A DNA stretch of 64,000 nucleotides, taken from the NCBI GenBank assembly GCA_015680905.1, contig CM027378.1, positions 88,069,501-88,133,500 on the forward strand, written 5' to 3'. Below the pieces are notes generated by a model, which saw only the letters and a program-made list of their open reading frames with translations, made no database searches and was not told the DNA's origin. The translations under genes were made by a program, and so were the position numbers. The number at the start of each line of letters is the position of its first letter. Within the stretch, counting starts at the first letter, position 1. The stretch comes from Coptis chinensis (taxonomy: Eukaryota > Streptophyta > Magnoliopsida > Ranunculales > Ranunculaceae). Below, one piece after another: positions 23,471 to 36,538 of the stretch.

Positions 23471-25264
23471 TCAAGATACTATGGGATTAGGCTCCTGAAC
23501 TTTCAAGTTGTCGCGTTCCTTGACTGTGATAGACTCTAGTGTGTTAGTGGGAATCTGATGCGCCAAATCGTAAGTTGCATGGACACCAAAAAATACATAG
23601 TAAATCAGCATCACTAGAGTGCAGATACCAAACCTCTCGAAAGACTTAGCACCAAGAGACCCCATAAGAAACAGATTTGTTGCAATGGACAGTGATGGAA
23701 GCCATGGAACAAGTGGAACACCCCATACCTTTGGAGTTCGTTGCTGTGGGAGAAACACTGCGAGCCCCAGTGTGCCTAAGAACCAAAAAGGAACTGTTAT
23801 GGCGTAGCCGATCTTACCGTGTGGTTTCAGTCCCCAGTAGGCTGAAGTCCCCATGGAGGAAGCAATGATGATCAGAAGAAAAATGGTCAGCTTCAAGAGG
23901 TTCACTCGAGGAGTGACCCCTCGTACGTAGTATCTCCTCACAAGGAGTGCAACTGCCATCATCATGAATATGAATAGTGTGCTAATGGATAATAAACTAG
24001 CTAAGATATCCAAACTGGAAAAGAATGCAATGCAAGCACTCGGAATAGTGATCAATAGTGTGGCATTGATGGGGGTTCGTGTTTTTGGATGCACGAGAGC
24101 GAACCATGGTGGAATCATGTGAGCTCTTGCAATGTGAGTGGTATAACGCGCCTGCCCAAGTGCCCCTATCAATAGAACAGTAGTCATCCCCTTGAGAGCG
24201 CCAAGAGCAACAAGATACTTGGCCCATTTCATTCCCACGGCTTGAAATGCTATTGAGTATGCCGTGTTACGATCTATATCGGTATACTTCTGCATCATAC
24301 TCAGTGACAGAGCCATTAGGCAATATATAACTGTTATTATGGACATTGAACCAAGCAAACCTATTGGTATATCTCTTGAAGGATTTCGTGTTTCTTCAGC
24401 CATGGTGGCAATGTTGTCAAATCCACCATAAGCAAAGTACACAATAGCAGCTGCTCGAAAGACGCCTTCAGCCCCATAAGGCGTAAAAGGTTTCAAATTT
24501 GAGGAATCAGCATGTGCAAACCCTGCTACGATCACAAAAAGTATAACCACGGTGTTTATTGCAGACGCAATCCAGTTCAAGTACGACGTCTTCTTTGTGC
24601 TGATCATAGCGATAGTTGCGGTAATTATCAGAATTACTGCAGCAATTGGGTCCAACAAACTGAAGTCCTCTGCTAGATTCGTTTGTATTCGTAGTGAGTT
24701 GGTTGGACGATTTAGAAGCGTAGAGAAGTAAGAAGTCCAAGCTCGGGCAACCGCAGCACCACCAACAACGCTCTCCAACAGTATGTTTCCAGCGGCGATA
24801 AAAGCTGCAAAGTCGCCTAACTCTACTCTGAGATAAGCAAATGACCCACCAGCTGCCGGGATTTCCACTGCGAATTCTGTATAACAGAAAACAGAAAGCA
24901 TGGCTGAAAAGCCCGAAGCGACATAGGACAAGACTATCGCTGGACCAGCATGATTATGAGCTTCTTGACCAGTGAGGACAAAGATGCCAGCACCAATGTG
25001 TGAACCAAATCCAAACCAAAGAAGATCCCACCAAGTGAGACACTTTTTCATCTCATATTCGCTTTCTTTACGAAGTTCTCCAAGCTCATTGGAATCACTA
25101 GACCGGCTAACGAACCGATCCTTTATTCTGAAACATGTTTGCGAAAGAGCTAATTTGTATGTGCCCCAGTTTTGGAAGGATTCTTCAGGGAAGAAATCAT
25201 GTTTGCTCCATCTCCAATAACTTTTTGGCTGAATTTCACCATCCACTCCTTCCATGGAACCCAT
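23471..25264 (-). CDS. Cationic amino acid transporter, CAT5/CAT8-like, intact and intronless
   Basis: A complete 597-residue frame from ATG to TGA. It belongs to the plant CAT family (APC superfamily), which moves Lys, Arg and related amino acids across the plasma membrane or tonoplast by proton coupling. Seen: a hydrophilic N-terminus with WRWSKHDFFPEESF (residues 17-30), the TM1 substrate-site motif GSHIGAGIF (87-95), CYTEFAVEIPAAGGSFAYLR (127-146), FAYGGFDNIATMAEE followed by NPSRDIPIG (277-302), GALGQARYTTHIARAHMIPP, PKVWGVPLVPWLP near the C-terminus, and about 14 hydrophobic segments. Length fits the family (570-600). The wording of the N-terminus and TM1 is closest to my memory of CAT5/CAT8 rather than CAT1. 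Position 89 is His where relatives I recall have Val or Ala. A Copia LTR begins within a few hundred bases upstream, so it may overlap the promoter. Confidence 0.93.
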   Translation of the reverse strand: MGSMEGVDGEIQPKSYWRWSKHDFFPEESFQNWGTYKLALSQTCFRIKDRFVSRSSDSNELGELRKESEYEMKKCLTWWDLLWFGFGSHIGAGIFVLTGQEAHNHAGPAIVLSYVASGFSAMLSVFCYTEFAVEIPAAGGSFAYLRVELGDFAAFIAAGNILLESVVGGAAVARAWTSYFSTLLNRPTNSLRIQTNLAEDFSLLDPIAAVILIITATIAMISTKKTSYLNWIASAINTVVILFVIVAGFAHADSSNLKPFTPYGAEGVFRAAAIVYFAYGGFDNIATMAEETRNPSRDIPIGLLGSMSIITVIYCLMALSLSMMQKYTDIDRNTAYSIAFQAVGMKWAKYLVALGALKGMTTVLLIGALGQARYTTHIARAHMIPPWFALVHPKTRTPINATLLITIPSACIAFFSSLDILASLLSISTLFIFMMMAVALLVRRYYVRGVTPRVNLLKLTIFLLIIIASSMGTSAYWGLKPHGKIGYAITVPFWFLGTLGLAVFLPQQRTPKVWGVPLVPWLPSLSIATNLFLMGSLGAKSFERFGICTLVMLIYYVFFGVHATYDLAHQIPTNTLESITVKERDNLKVQEPNPIVS

Positions 25265-25382
25265 TTCCTCACTGCTGGTTCTTGATGCCCCTAGGTGAAA
25301 TGTTCCTATAAGCCAAGGTAGGACTGCTTCTGGCAGAATTGATTGTTATTGATGAGTGTAACTGAATTGACATAGATAATTG

Positions 25383-26865
25383 ATGAGGTGGGGCTATAAT
25401 TTGTACTTTGTTACAACTTGTACGACTTTTTGGAACTTTGGTTTTGGAACCCTGAGTGCAAAGCCCATATATTTTGTTTGGCCCATTTCGTGCCTCGACT
25501 ATGTTTTGGGTCCCTCAGCCAAAGTGGAGTTCGGTGGTAATTATGGAAGAAAAACAGATTGGTGGCGAGATATTGGATATCGATCAAAACTGTTTGTTTG
25601 TTACGAGGGATAAAAACACATGCGAGATTTTTGGATATGAAATATTTTTGAGAGAGTATCATAACAGATTTGATCTAGTGAGTTCGAGGTTGGTTTTAAA
25701 AGCGAAAAACACACACTGGAAGGGGTGTTTTTATTAGAGAGTTTGCTAGAGATATTGAAGTGGATTTTCGAAAAGGACTTCTTCATCTTGTCAATCTAGT
25801 GAATCTATTGTTGTGTGACTACATGAGATCACTAAATTGAGTTCTTCCCATACTTTTTGATTGTCAGTTGCTCCTGCGAAAGGAGTGGTTCTTCTTCTTA
25901 CGAGAAGAGGCGAAATGTTGCAATATTGAAGATTATGGTATTCGGGTAATCATGAGACTTGATCCTCGTTATGAGTATTCCTATTTTGTAACTAATTGAT
26001 TTATTAGTAGATTTTGTTTTTCTATTGTCTGTGAAAGATGACATTGTGGGGTTTCCTTGTGATGGGGTTTTTGCCACATTAATCCTATATCTGTGTTCTC
26101 TTTGTTTAGTCGTATATTTTATGTTTTACTTTCTCTTCCTGTTATAAATCATCGTACTAGTCAGTTGCATCTTTCAAAATTCATTTAAATATATTGGAGA
26201 AATTTTCAATTGGTATTAGAGCGGTTACGCTCTTAAATATTTAAAAGCCTAAACGTGATCCTATTTGGTTCCTCAAAAAATATTTAGATGGAAGTTGATA
26301 AGTTTGGTATTTCCAATCGACCTCCTCAATTTGATGGGAACAACTTTCCCTACTGGAAAGCTAGAATGACAACGCTTACTTACAAGTCTTAGGTGATGAT
26401 GTTTGGATATAGTTGTAGAAGATGGTTGGGTTCATCCTACTCAAACTATCGGGTCTGGTGACACTGTTGTGACTTCTAAAATCTAGAAACAAATGGACTA
26501 ATGTTGAGAAGAAGACATTGTCTGGTCATAATAATAAGGGTCGTAGTGCTATCTTCATGGCCATGAATCCTAATGAATTCAAACGCATTTCAGCTTGTAC
26601 CACCTCAAAAGAGGATTGGGATAAGCTTGTTATGGCGCATGAAGGCGATAGTGTTGTCAAAGAGAGTAAGCTTGAGTTGCTTAAGTACTACTTAATTTGA
26701 GACCATGAAGATAGAAGATAGAAGGTGTTATGGCGCATGAAGGCGATAGTGTTGTCAAAGAGATAGTGTTGTCAAAGAGGATAGTGTTATGGCGCATGAA
26801 GGGATAAGCTTGTTATGGCGCATGAAGGCGATAGTGTTGTCAAAGAGAGTAAGCTTGAGTTTCAG
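25383..26865 (+). mobile_element. Ty1/copia retrotransposon fossil (5' LTR, PBS, start of gag)
   Basis: Plus-strand fragment. The LTR ends CA at about 26208 and is followed by a primer-binding site (TGGTATTAGAGCGG, 26211 on) typical of elements primed by initiator tRNA-Met. Gag starts at 26288 (MEVDKFGISNRPPQFDG, FPYWKARM) and is followed to about 26700 by the usual copia gag wording. A segment of about 45 bp (GCGCATGAAGGCGATAG) recurs three times between 26632 and 26860. The left LTR boundary is only approximate. No protease, integrase or reverse transcriptase remains. The element is broken and old. Confidence 0.75.
26211..26227 (+). promoter_or_regulatory. Copia primer-binding site
   Basis: TGGTATTAGAGCGG right after the LTR end matches the plant tRNA-iMet-type primer site (TGGTATCAGAGC) at all but one position. 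Confidence 0.8.
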
Positions 26866-27040
26866 TCAAACGATATATATCGTAAATATCGGATATATCG
26901 ATTATCTCGGCGATATAAAGTTATATATGAAATTCTGATATATATTGGGAAAAAACGGGTTCTATATTCGGTGGATATATATTAGAAATATCGATGTCGG
27001 TGTACCAAAATACCAATATATATCGACAATATTTTGGTCC
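26866..27040. repeat. TATCG-rich block, possible small MITE
   Basis: Between the Copia fossil and the gypsy element lies about 175 bp made of CGATATATATCG-like units in both orientations, loosely inverted end to end. No clear target duplication. Confidence 0.3.
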
Positions 27041-30000
27041 ATGGTCCTCACCAACCCAGAGTTTGTTTAGGCAAGCCAGGCAGCTCAGTACAGGCTCTGG
27101 AACAGCAAAGGAGGAATCTTGAATGAGAAATACAGTTGCTGAGGCATTTGTATCAATCTGACACAGGGAAGGAGCCACTCATCATCGATCTCGATGATGA
27201 GGACCTTCTAGAAGGTGGTCATGCAAAGAACCCAAGGCATGGGGGTCCAGCTCGACGCAAGACATCTGAGTCGGAGTACATCAACTTAGATGAGGACTTG
27301 GATACAGCATCCGAACCATAGTCAACAGACCAGGATCGTGATGTCAACCCTTGACACAGAAAAAGAGCTCAGACTAAGAAGCATTCTACCAAAGAAGCTG
27401 CATGGGAAACTAAGAAGAATGACCTGATCCGTCAGATGCATCGGATGACAGGCAAGGGGAGAAAAATGCAAGACTCCCTTGTTCAATCCGCCATAGTGGG
27501 GGCAGGCAGATCTCCTTTCGCATCACGGGTAATGAGGAAACCATATCCCCGTGGTTACAGACAAATGAAGTTCAATGTCTTTAGTGGCAAGTCAGATCCG
27601 GTGGATCACGTATTCAAGTATCGTGCCACTATGGGATAATACGAGAGATATGACTATGTCATGTGTCAAGAATTCAAAGCCTCCTTGTCTAGATCTATGC
27701 TCCAGTGGTACCACAGATTACATGAACGTCAGATCAGGTCCTCAGAAAAACTATTTAGGACCTTCATAGATAAGTACTTATGCAATAAGTATTAACCTAA
27801 ATGGGTCGATGCATTATTCAACATCAAGAAAAAGGATGGAGAGGCACTGAGATCTTACATGCAACGATTCATGGAAATTTCCATCCAAATAGAGTCTTGT
27901 GATGAATAGACTACTATAATAGCTTTTAAACAAGGGTTGGATGAAAACAACGCCTTATTCGGATCTCTCTCCAGGAAACCACCCCGTGATTTAGAGGAAC
28001 TCCTTGATAGGGTTGAAACTCATGCGGAGTGGGAAGAAGATGTCCTGAACAGATGTCAGGAAGCAAAGAAATCTATTCGGACAGTTCCTGGAGTTCCTCA
28101 AGAAGGGAATGGAAATTCTTCCCCTAAAAAATCAAAGAAAGACCGTAATCGTGGTTGCCAAAGGGCCGAATCCCCATCAAAGGGATGAATGCCCAGAGGG
28201 CAATACCAAAATGTAGCCGGTAGTGCAGATGGAAAGCAACAAAAGAAGTCAAGTGTGGAAGAAACTGAGGAAGCTCTTCCCTCAATGGACAAAAACTTTG
28301 TCCCTCTAAACAAAATGTTAGATGAGGTTCTTGACTCGATTAAAAATCAGAGTTACCTCAAATGGCCAACTTTGCTTAAGCTAGGTTCCCTGGGGTACCA
28401 AAGACCAAAGAACCTACTGCAAGTTCCATAAGAGTAAGGGTCACAGCACCAGAGCTTGCAGGACCCTAAAAAATGAACTACAGGATCTGATTGGAAGGCG
28501 GTATTTGAAGCAATTTGTGGCACACGAACATGCAAATGTAGTACAGCTTAAGGAGATCAGCACGTCAGTTCAGGACCCCTCAGGTACTGGACCGCTCAAT
28601 GGCTGACTCCAGATAAATATGATTTCTGGTGAAGCAAGTAAACGAAATGGACAGGTCATTGACAAGGGTGCGCGATATCAAATGTGCATCGCCAAGCAGA
28701 TGAGGATCATGAACTGCGAGCTGACTACAGGAGCTCAGGTTAACGCGGTACCCTAGAAAGATCCACTCATTCTTTTCACTGAAGTTGACTGCCTTAACAT
28801 CCAAAGCCTACATGAGGATGCATTGGTTCTCATACTCCCTTTTAGAGACTATGATTTGCATTGCATATTGGTGGACCCAGGCAGTTCAGCAGACGTACTC
28901 TACTATGATGCATTCAAAAAGTTACAGATCCTAGATGCGGAGATGGCTGGCACCAGCTCCAACCTGTATGGATTCAATGGGGACAAAGCTCTCACAGTTG
29001 GGGAGATCCAGTTACCTGTAGCCACTAGTCTGGTAACTCTTATCATAAATTTTGTTGTGGTAAAAACTAACACACCATATCACATGATTTTAGGCAGGAC
29101 CTGGCTACACAGACTCCGAGCCGTTCTCAGCACCTATCACCAATGTTTGAAATTCCCACATCATGGGAAAATTGAGACAATCAGAGGAGATCAGGTGGCT
29201 GCTAAGACATGCTATGCTTTGGCAACAAAGCAATCCCCACTCCCTTTTGAACTAATGGAGGTGGGGCAACCCGCCAAATAGCAATTACAGTTGGATCCCC
29301 CTCTCCCGGACCTGGTCCCAGGAGAGAGGGAGGATCCCCCCTCACTGGAGCCATTGAAGGAAGTGGATATTGGGGGAGGCAGCTCACCAAAAACCACTTT
29401 CATCGATACCATGTTGAGTTCTGGAGAGTGCATGGCTCTAATACAGTTCCTCCGAGAGCACAAGGACGTGTTTGCCTGGTCGTTTGAAGAAATGCTAGGA
29501 ATTAATCCCCATGTGGCTTTCCACCGACTCAATGTCCATAGTGATGCAGTGGTAATCAAGTAGAAACCAGGGAAAATAGGTGCTGACAGGTCCAAAGCTG
29601 TACAAGCCAAAGTTGAAATGCTGAAGGCAGCTAAATTTGTCAGAGAAATCAATTTTTCCACTTGGATTTCTAATATTGTCCCATTAAGAAAGAAGAATGG
29701 GTCATGGAAAATCTATATCGACTTCACGGATCTGAATCGTGTATGTCCGAAAGACAGCTACCCTCTGCCACGAATTGATAAATTGGTGGATGCAACAGCT
29801 GGACATGAACTGTTGTCTTTCACAGATGGGTCATCTGGTTACAACCAGATCCCCTTGCATGAAGAGGACCACAAGCATGCCAGCTTCACAACCGAGGGTG
29901 GCCTGTACTGCTATCAAGTCATGCCGTTCAAACTGAAAAATATAGGGGCTACATACCAGCGATTGGTAAACAAGATGTTCAAAGAATTGATAGGTGACAT

Positions 30001-33000
30001 TGTGGAGGTGAATATGGATGATCTTTTGATCAAAAGCCTAAGACGAGGAGATCATCTCTCCCACATGAAGCGTGCATTCGACATTCTCAGGGAGTATCAC
30101 ATGAAGCCCAACCCTGCAAAGTGTGCTTTCACTGTCTCATCAGGAAAGTTTTTGGGGTATCTAGTTACTAAAAGAGGAATCGAGGCAAACCCAGATCAAA
30201 TCCGGGCACTCCTAGGTTCCAAAAGTTACGGGTAGGTTAGCAGCTCTAAACAGGTTCATCTCCAAGAGTTCAAATAAGTGCAAACCTCTCTTTCTGTTAC
30301 TGTGAAAGAATGCCTCATTTGCATGGTCGGAAGAATGCCAGAAAGCACTTGATCAACTCAAAACATACTTGGGGGCACCACTAATCCTTTCCAAGCCAGT
30401 TGAGGGAGAAGTTTTGGGTCTTCATCTCTGTTCATCTGACTACGATATCAGTTCTGTACTAATACGCGTGGATAAAAAGAAGGTTGAAAAGCCTGTATAT
30501 TTATTGAGCTGCACACTTCTTCCAACATAAGCAAGGTACCCAAAACTCGAAAGAGTCGCTCTAGCACTTGTTTTTGCAGTAGAAAAGTTGCGACCATACT
30601 TCCAGTCCCACACTATCAGAGTAATTACAAAGTACCAATTGCAGTTAATTCTAGAAATACCGAACAGATTAGGGAGGCTAGCAAAATGGTTTGTGCAACT
30701 GTCAATATATGATATTATTTACGTCCCCAGAATCTCAGAGAAGGGTCAAGCACTAGCAGAATTCTTGGGAGATTTCCCAATGACCTACACAGGGTATGAC
30801 TCAACTACCCCCAGTTCAGATGATCGCATCCCGCCTAAATCTCCAGAAAGCCGTCTAGATCCCAGGGAGCCAAGTTTCGGGTGGCGGTTGTTTGTGGATG
30901 GATCTTCGAATGACAAAGGCGTAGGAATTGGAGCTGTGTTAGTCACTCCTGACAATATGCGATTGGAGAAATCCATCCGGTTTGGTTGGAATGCTTCTAA
31001 CAACGAGGCAGAATATGAAGTTACTCTTGATGGCCTCACAATGGCTCTTGATCTGGGCCTGACACACCTAACAGTTTTTAGTGACTCACAGTTGGTTGTT
31101 TTTCAAGTTGATGGTGGATATGAGGCCAGAGATGAGCGAATGGCAAAATACTTGGAACTGGTAAGGGGCCTTCAGAGCAAGTTTGAAAATATTCAGTTCT
31201 ATCAGCTGCCTCGGTCAGCCAATAGACATGCACATGCTTTGGCATATGTTACCTCAATGTTAGGCAATAGCGAGTCTCGTTCAATCCTTATCTAGTTCCA
31301 GGAGAAATCTAGCATTCAGGTCCCAGTTACAACAGGTTGTGTTATTCCAGCCATTACCCCAACTTGGATGGATCCATATAAGTCCTACCTCAAAGAAGGG
31401 GCACTCCCTAAAGATAAAAGTATAACAAGGCGTCTGCTTGCAAAGATACAAAGATTCACCCTCGTAGGAGACGATCTGCACAAGAAGTCCTTTCTGGGAC
31501 CTCATCTCAGATGTCTCTTCCCAGATCTCGTTGAACAAGTTATGCAAGAAGTTCATGAAGGAATTTGTGGCAACCATACTGGGGGCAGAACTCTAGCTCT
31601 CAAGATCCTAAGGCAAGAATCATTTTGGCCTTATATGCAAAAGGATACACAAGTTTTTTCCTATAAGTGCGAAAAGTGTTAACGATTTGCTCCACTTATC
31701 CATGCTCCAACAACAGAACTGTACCCATTGGCTAGCCCATAGCTATTTGCACAGTGGGGAACTGACATTGTAGGGCCCCTACCACCCGCTCCTGGCAATG
31801 TCAGATTCTTGTTGGTCGCAACGGACTACTTTACCAAGTGGATAGAAGCAGTTCCCCTTGTCTTCATTCAAGAGCAGGACGTCAGAAAGTTCATTTGGAA
31901 CGACATTGTCTGCAGGTTTGGCATACCCAAAGTTATCATTTTAGATAATAGGCAACAGTTTGCTAGAGGACTGGTTGCTGAACTGTGTGAGGAGTTTCAC
32001 ATCACCCATCTGTTCTCAACTCCAAGGTATCTATAAGGCAATGGCCAGGCTGAAGCCTCTAACAGGGTCATCTTGGATAACACGAAACGCAAATTAGATG
32101 ACACGAAAGGTTTATGGGTCGAAGAACTGCCTAAGGTCTTATAGGCATACTGAACTACACCCAGGCGGTCAACTGGTGAGTCTTCATTTTCACTAACCTA
32201 CAAAACTGAAGTTGTTATACCTCCAGAACTGGTAGCTCCCACTCAGAAGTCAGATGTGGTGAACACTCTTGATAACGAGAAGCTGTTATGTAGAGAAATG
32301 GATCTCCTAGATGAAAAGTGAGAAGGTGTCGCACTTCGCTTAGTTGCTAACCAACAGACTTTGAAGAGATCATACGACAAGAGAGTCCGGATACGATCTT
32401 TCAAAACTGGCGATCTGGTTCTCCGTGAGATCCCAGAGCCCAACAAAAAACTGGGACCTAACTGGGAAGGACCATACATCATCGACAAGGTTAGTCGAAC
32501 TGGTTTTTACTACCTACGCACTGTTGAAGGTGACGTTCTTGTCAAACCATGGAACGGACAACACCTTCGCAAGTACTATCAGTAAATTGTTATTTCATGC
32601 TTTTTTATGCATATTTTACCATCAATAAAGTTCTTCACTTTGCAATCGAATATATTCCTTGCACATTCTTTATTATCCTCAATAGATTAAACCTTAGGGA
32701 ATTATTTGCTCACTATTTGTTCAAGAATATTGTATGCCAATTTGCTTTGGAACCAGTGATACTGAGTAAGGGAAAGTCGAACTGTCAGTTCCTTTCTCAG
32801 CCCCATGCAGCTGGAACTGTATGCCAGTTCCTTTAAAATGTAAATATCCTCGATGGGTTAAGCCTTTAGGGAATATAACTACACTAACTGTTCAGTAAAC
32901 TGTATGCGAGTTTGACTTGGAGCAAGAGATAGTGTTCTTGCGAGCCTGAACTATATGCCAGTTCTGGGCGATCTCAAAACATCAAACATAGGGGTCTAGG

Positions 33001-33778
33001 AAGATCTAGGTGGGATCCAGATCCTAGCACACCACCATTGGCCTGGAACTATATCGGCATGATGGTGCTGAGGAAGACTCCTCCATTGTTGTTCAGGCGA
33101 TACCCTTTTTATTTTTCAAAAATAAATTGGACTTATCATTATTAGACACAATGTTGTGCTCATGGCACCAAGTTGCTTTCGCAAAGGCATACGCCTCTAT
33201 ATGATCGAACTCTCAGTTACAGTTAAGTTGAAATGGCTCCCATAACATTCTGATCAGATTCTGGTTATGCTCATCTTAATCTATTTAGCCTGCTAGGGTC
33301 ACCTATTGTTGTTCCAAATGAACTTTGGGGGCAACAGGGGTAGAGTATGCACAGTAATATATGTAATGTAACATAAAATAATTTGAAGGCATACATAAAA
33401 TAGAAGAGTTGTAGAGCTCAGTAAGTAAATAGCATGCATAAAATAGAAGGGCTACAGAGCTCAGTAAAGTAAATTGTATGTGAGCTACATAGCTCAATAT
33501 TACAGACCCATAGAATAATTGTTTATGTGAATAATCAACTGAAAGGCTTATGAAGCAGGGGTAGAATCAAACTTTGGTTCACCATCAGTGCTTGCTACTG
33601 CACCATCAGACTATGTGGTTAGATTAGCTGGAACGGTTGGCTGAACAAAACATTCACCTAAAGCTGGAACTGGCAGAAAAGGAAGTTGAACTGGAGGTAT
33701 GTCATCATCGATGTCTTCTTCAGAAGATGAGGAGGCATTAGGCATGAGTTCAGCTTGGATAGCAGAGATGATGGTGTT

Positions 33779-36187
33779 CTAATTAGGGAACATGACACAA
33801 GGGTTGGTTACCCGCCCTTGATCATCTAGCTGAGAAACGTACCCAGTAGCCTCAATTGCCTCCTCGAACTTGACTTGTTTGGCCACATTGAAGAACTCCT
33901 GAGAAACATCCAGTACCCTCAAAGCAAAACTAATGGCATTTTTGGCTGATCTCTTTTTCACCTCCTGCATCACCTCAGAATAGAACTTGGAGGTCTCAAC
34001 TAGGAGGTCATCAGCCTTCTTACTATAACGAAGACGTTTCTCCTTCAGAGCTCTCTCATAGTCTGACATTACCTCATTTGCATGGGCAATGGATTGGCCA
34101 AGGGTCTTCATCTCGGTGTTCCTACGGTGAAGCTCCCCTTGGACCTGGTCACGTTTTACTTGCAGGGTAGTGAAGTGGGCGCGCAGTTCCAAGAACTTCA
34201 CTTTCCAATTGCCAGCATCAGCAGCTCCTTTTTGGGCTCTCTAGAGAGCTTCGAAGGTTAAAGATAGTATTTCTCATATTCTTGAAGTCAGTATCAGATT
34301 TCTTCTCTTTTGCCAAGAGATGGTCAACCTGGATCTACAGCTCCATAACTCTCTTCTCAGCAACTTCTTTTCCCCAGATTAGCTCACCAATAGCCATGGC
34401 ATCAGTGGATGTATCGCCGGTGGCCATAAAGATGGGATCTTTCATGGCCAAAAAGTTATTCACTAACTGGAAAAGAATATAGGATGTGTAAGTAACACAA
34501 TGAGAGAAACCGAACATTGAACAAAAAAAAAGTCTTACCTTGGCAAGGTGAACAGTAGATCGGCAATAGGACAGGTCCAAGGTCCCAGCTATAATGGTTT
34601 CAGCTTTGTCAACAGGAAGTCACGCAGCTTCTAAAACTCCCAATGCGATATCAACATCTTTAACAGAGTGCTTGTTGGTAACGGGTAATTCATCAGTTCA
34701 TCCCCAACGCCTCATCTCCACAATCATCTCCCTCTCAGGGGAATCTGGAGATCTTGGCTAATAGGGAATGTCGTCACTCACCCCCCTCCTATCGCTGGAT
34801 TAAGGAGGGGAGAGAGCGACAGTTACAGTGGTAGTTTCAGCAATACCCTTCCCCTTGCGATTATCAGGGAAGGAGGGGTCAACAGTCAGAGGGACATTAT
34901 CACCAGTTTGTTGAAAACCTATAGAAGGATCTGGAACTGGTGGGAGTACATCTACATTCTCACAAGACTGAATAGGTTGGGGAATACTAGCAAGAACTTT
35001 AAAAAGTTGGTTTTCACTAATAGATAAAAAGCGAAACTTCATTTTCTTACCAGAGGGGGCAACATCAGAAGCAGTATCAGATCTCTTCAATCTAGAACGG
35101 TTGGATGCACAAACTCCCTTTTTAAAATTGCTGGCCATCAGTAGTTCATGAGGCAGTTTAGGCCCCCTTCTGCCAGTGATCACACAATCATCACTAACAG
35201 TAGGCTCCTCAAATGAACCTGACGCCGCAACATCACGGGAGACGGCCTCCGAACTCTTCTCCTTGCGGTTTCCTCTTCTTTTAGTAATCAAAGAGGATTC
35301 ATTCTGAACTGGAGGAGGAAGAAGTTCGACATCCTGATCAGTTGAAGGAGGAAGGGTTATGTCCAGAATTCACAGTATTTATCCTAAAGGGGGAATAGCT
35401 AGGAACAAGTTACAACATCTAGTTCTTCAGTAGACATGTTGAGATATTCAAAAAGACGGGTGAGATCAGGAACTATCACCCAAGGTATCCTCTGTTCCTT
35501 AGGGATATTCTTGATAATTTCCACCGTAGCAGCATCAGTTGCAGTTAGTTGATTCTAGGGGGAAGAGTCACCTAAGGAATAATAGCAAAAGATATTCAGG
35601 CGAAAGACTCCTATATCAAGTTATAAAGTACCTAAGTAGGAAGACTTATTAGTTGGTGCATGGGTATGTTTTCTGGGCACATGAATTCCCATGGGCTCAC
35701 CATCGTTATCAGAGGGGCGAATGTCCCAAGCATCACCCAATACACGAAGGCGGTGATCAGCCCAACCTTCGTCACCCTACTTCCCCTAAAAAAATATAAT
35801 CGGAGAATTTTTGTCTCTGGTAATAAGGTAATAGTATGATTGGTCTCGAATGCGCTGGACCTCATAAAAGTAACCGAACACCTAGAGGTTGAGAGCAAAT
35901 CCATGCCTCTTGGAGAGAAGGGCAGAGTACATAACAGTTCTGTAAAATAGGGGTGTTGCCTGACCAAAAGCAAAGTGAATCAAACACCCTCGTAGCAATA
36001 GGTAGAGGGGAAGATTGAGTCCGGCCCTAAGTTGACCAATAGTGATCAGCGCCACCTCCTTGTAGGCCAACTCATCAGATAACCTCCCCCACTCTAGGCC
36101 AACATCTTCAAGGATGTGAAATTTTGCATGGATTAGTTCCAGGGAGGAATGATCTCCGAAGTTTACAAGTGACCAATTGGGATTCAT
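33779..36187 (-). pseudogene. Antisense gene of the Tat-type element
   Basis: Opposite in orientation to gag-pol. The 5' part (36187-35632) resembles the plant 'putative gypsy type transposon' domain (PF04195-like: LIHAKFHILEDVGLEWGRLS, QLRAGLNLPLYLL). The middle is charged and low-complexity (35291-34800). The 3' part (34201-33779) is a predicted coiled coil (FLELRAHFTTLQVKRDQVQG, SDYERALKEKRLRYSKKADD). Its function in these elements is not established. Broken. Confidence 0.7.
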
Positions 36188-36538
36188 GATCGAGAAAGAG
36201 AAAAACTTTCAAGCTTTTGGTTAAACCCTAGTGAGAGATCAAAAGGTTCAGTATGCAGAAAAAGGTAGCGGAAGAGATAATGAAAATTCTCTCACCAGAT
36301 CCTTTATATACAGATAAGATGGATGCTTAGGATGAGCCCAAACGGTGCGTCTTTTCGGGATGGAACTGCCATCATTACCTTTTTCGGGAAACGGGGTGTC
36401 TATTCGAGCCGTCTTTTCAGAGCCTTAATTAGTTGGGTATGTCAGTAGTTCCAACAAATAGTTTTAGAAAAGTATTCTCGCGCCAAAAGCATCGTCGCTT
36501 TAAGCGCCCACATGCTAGCTGGCACGAGCGGGGGCATC

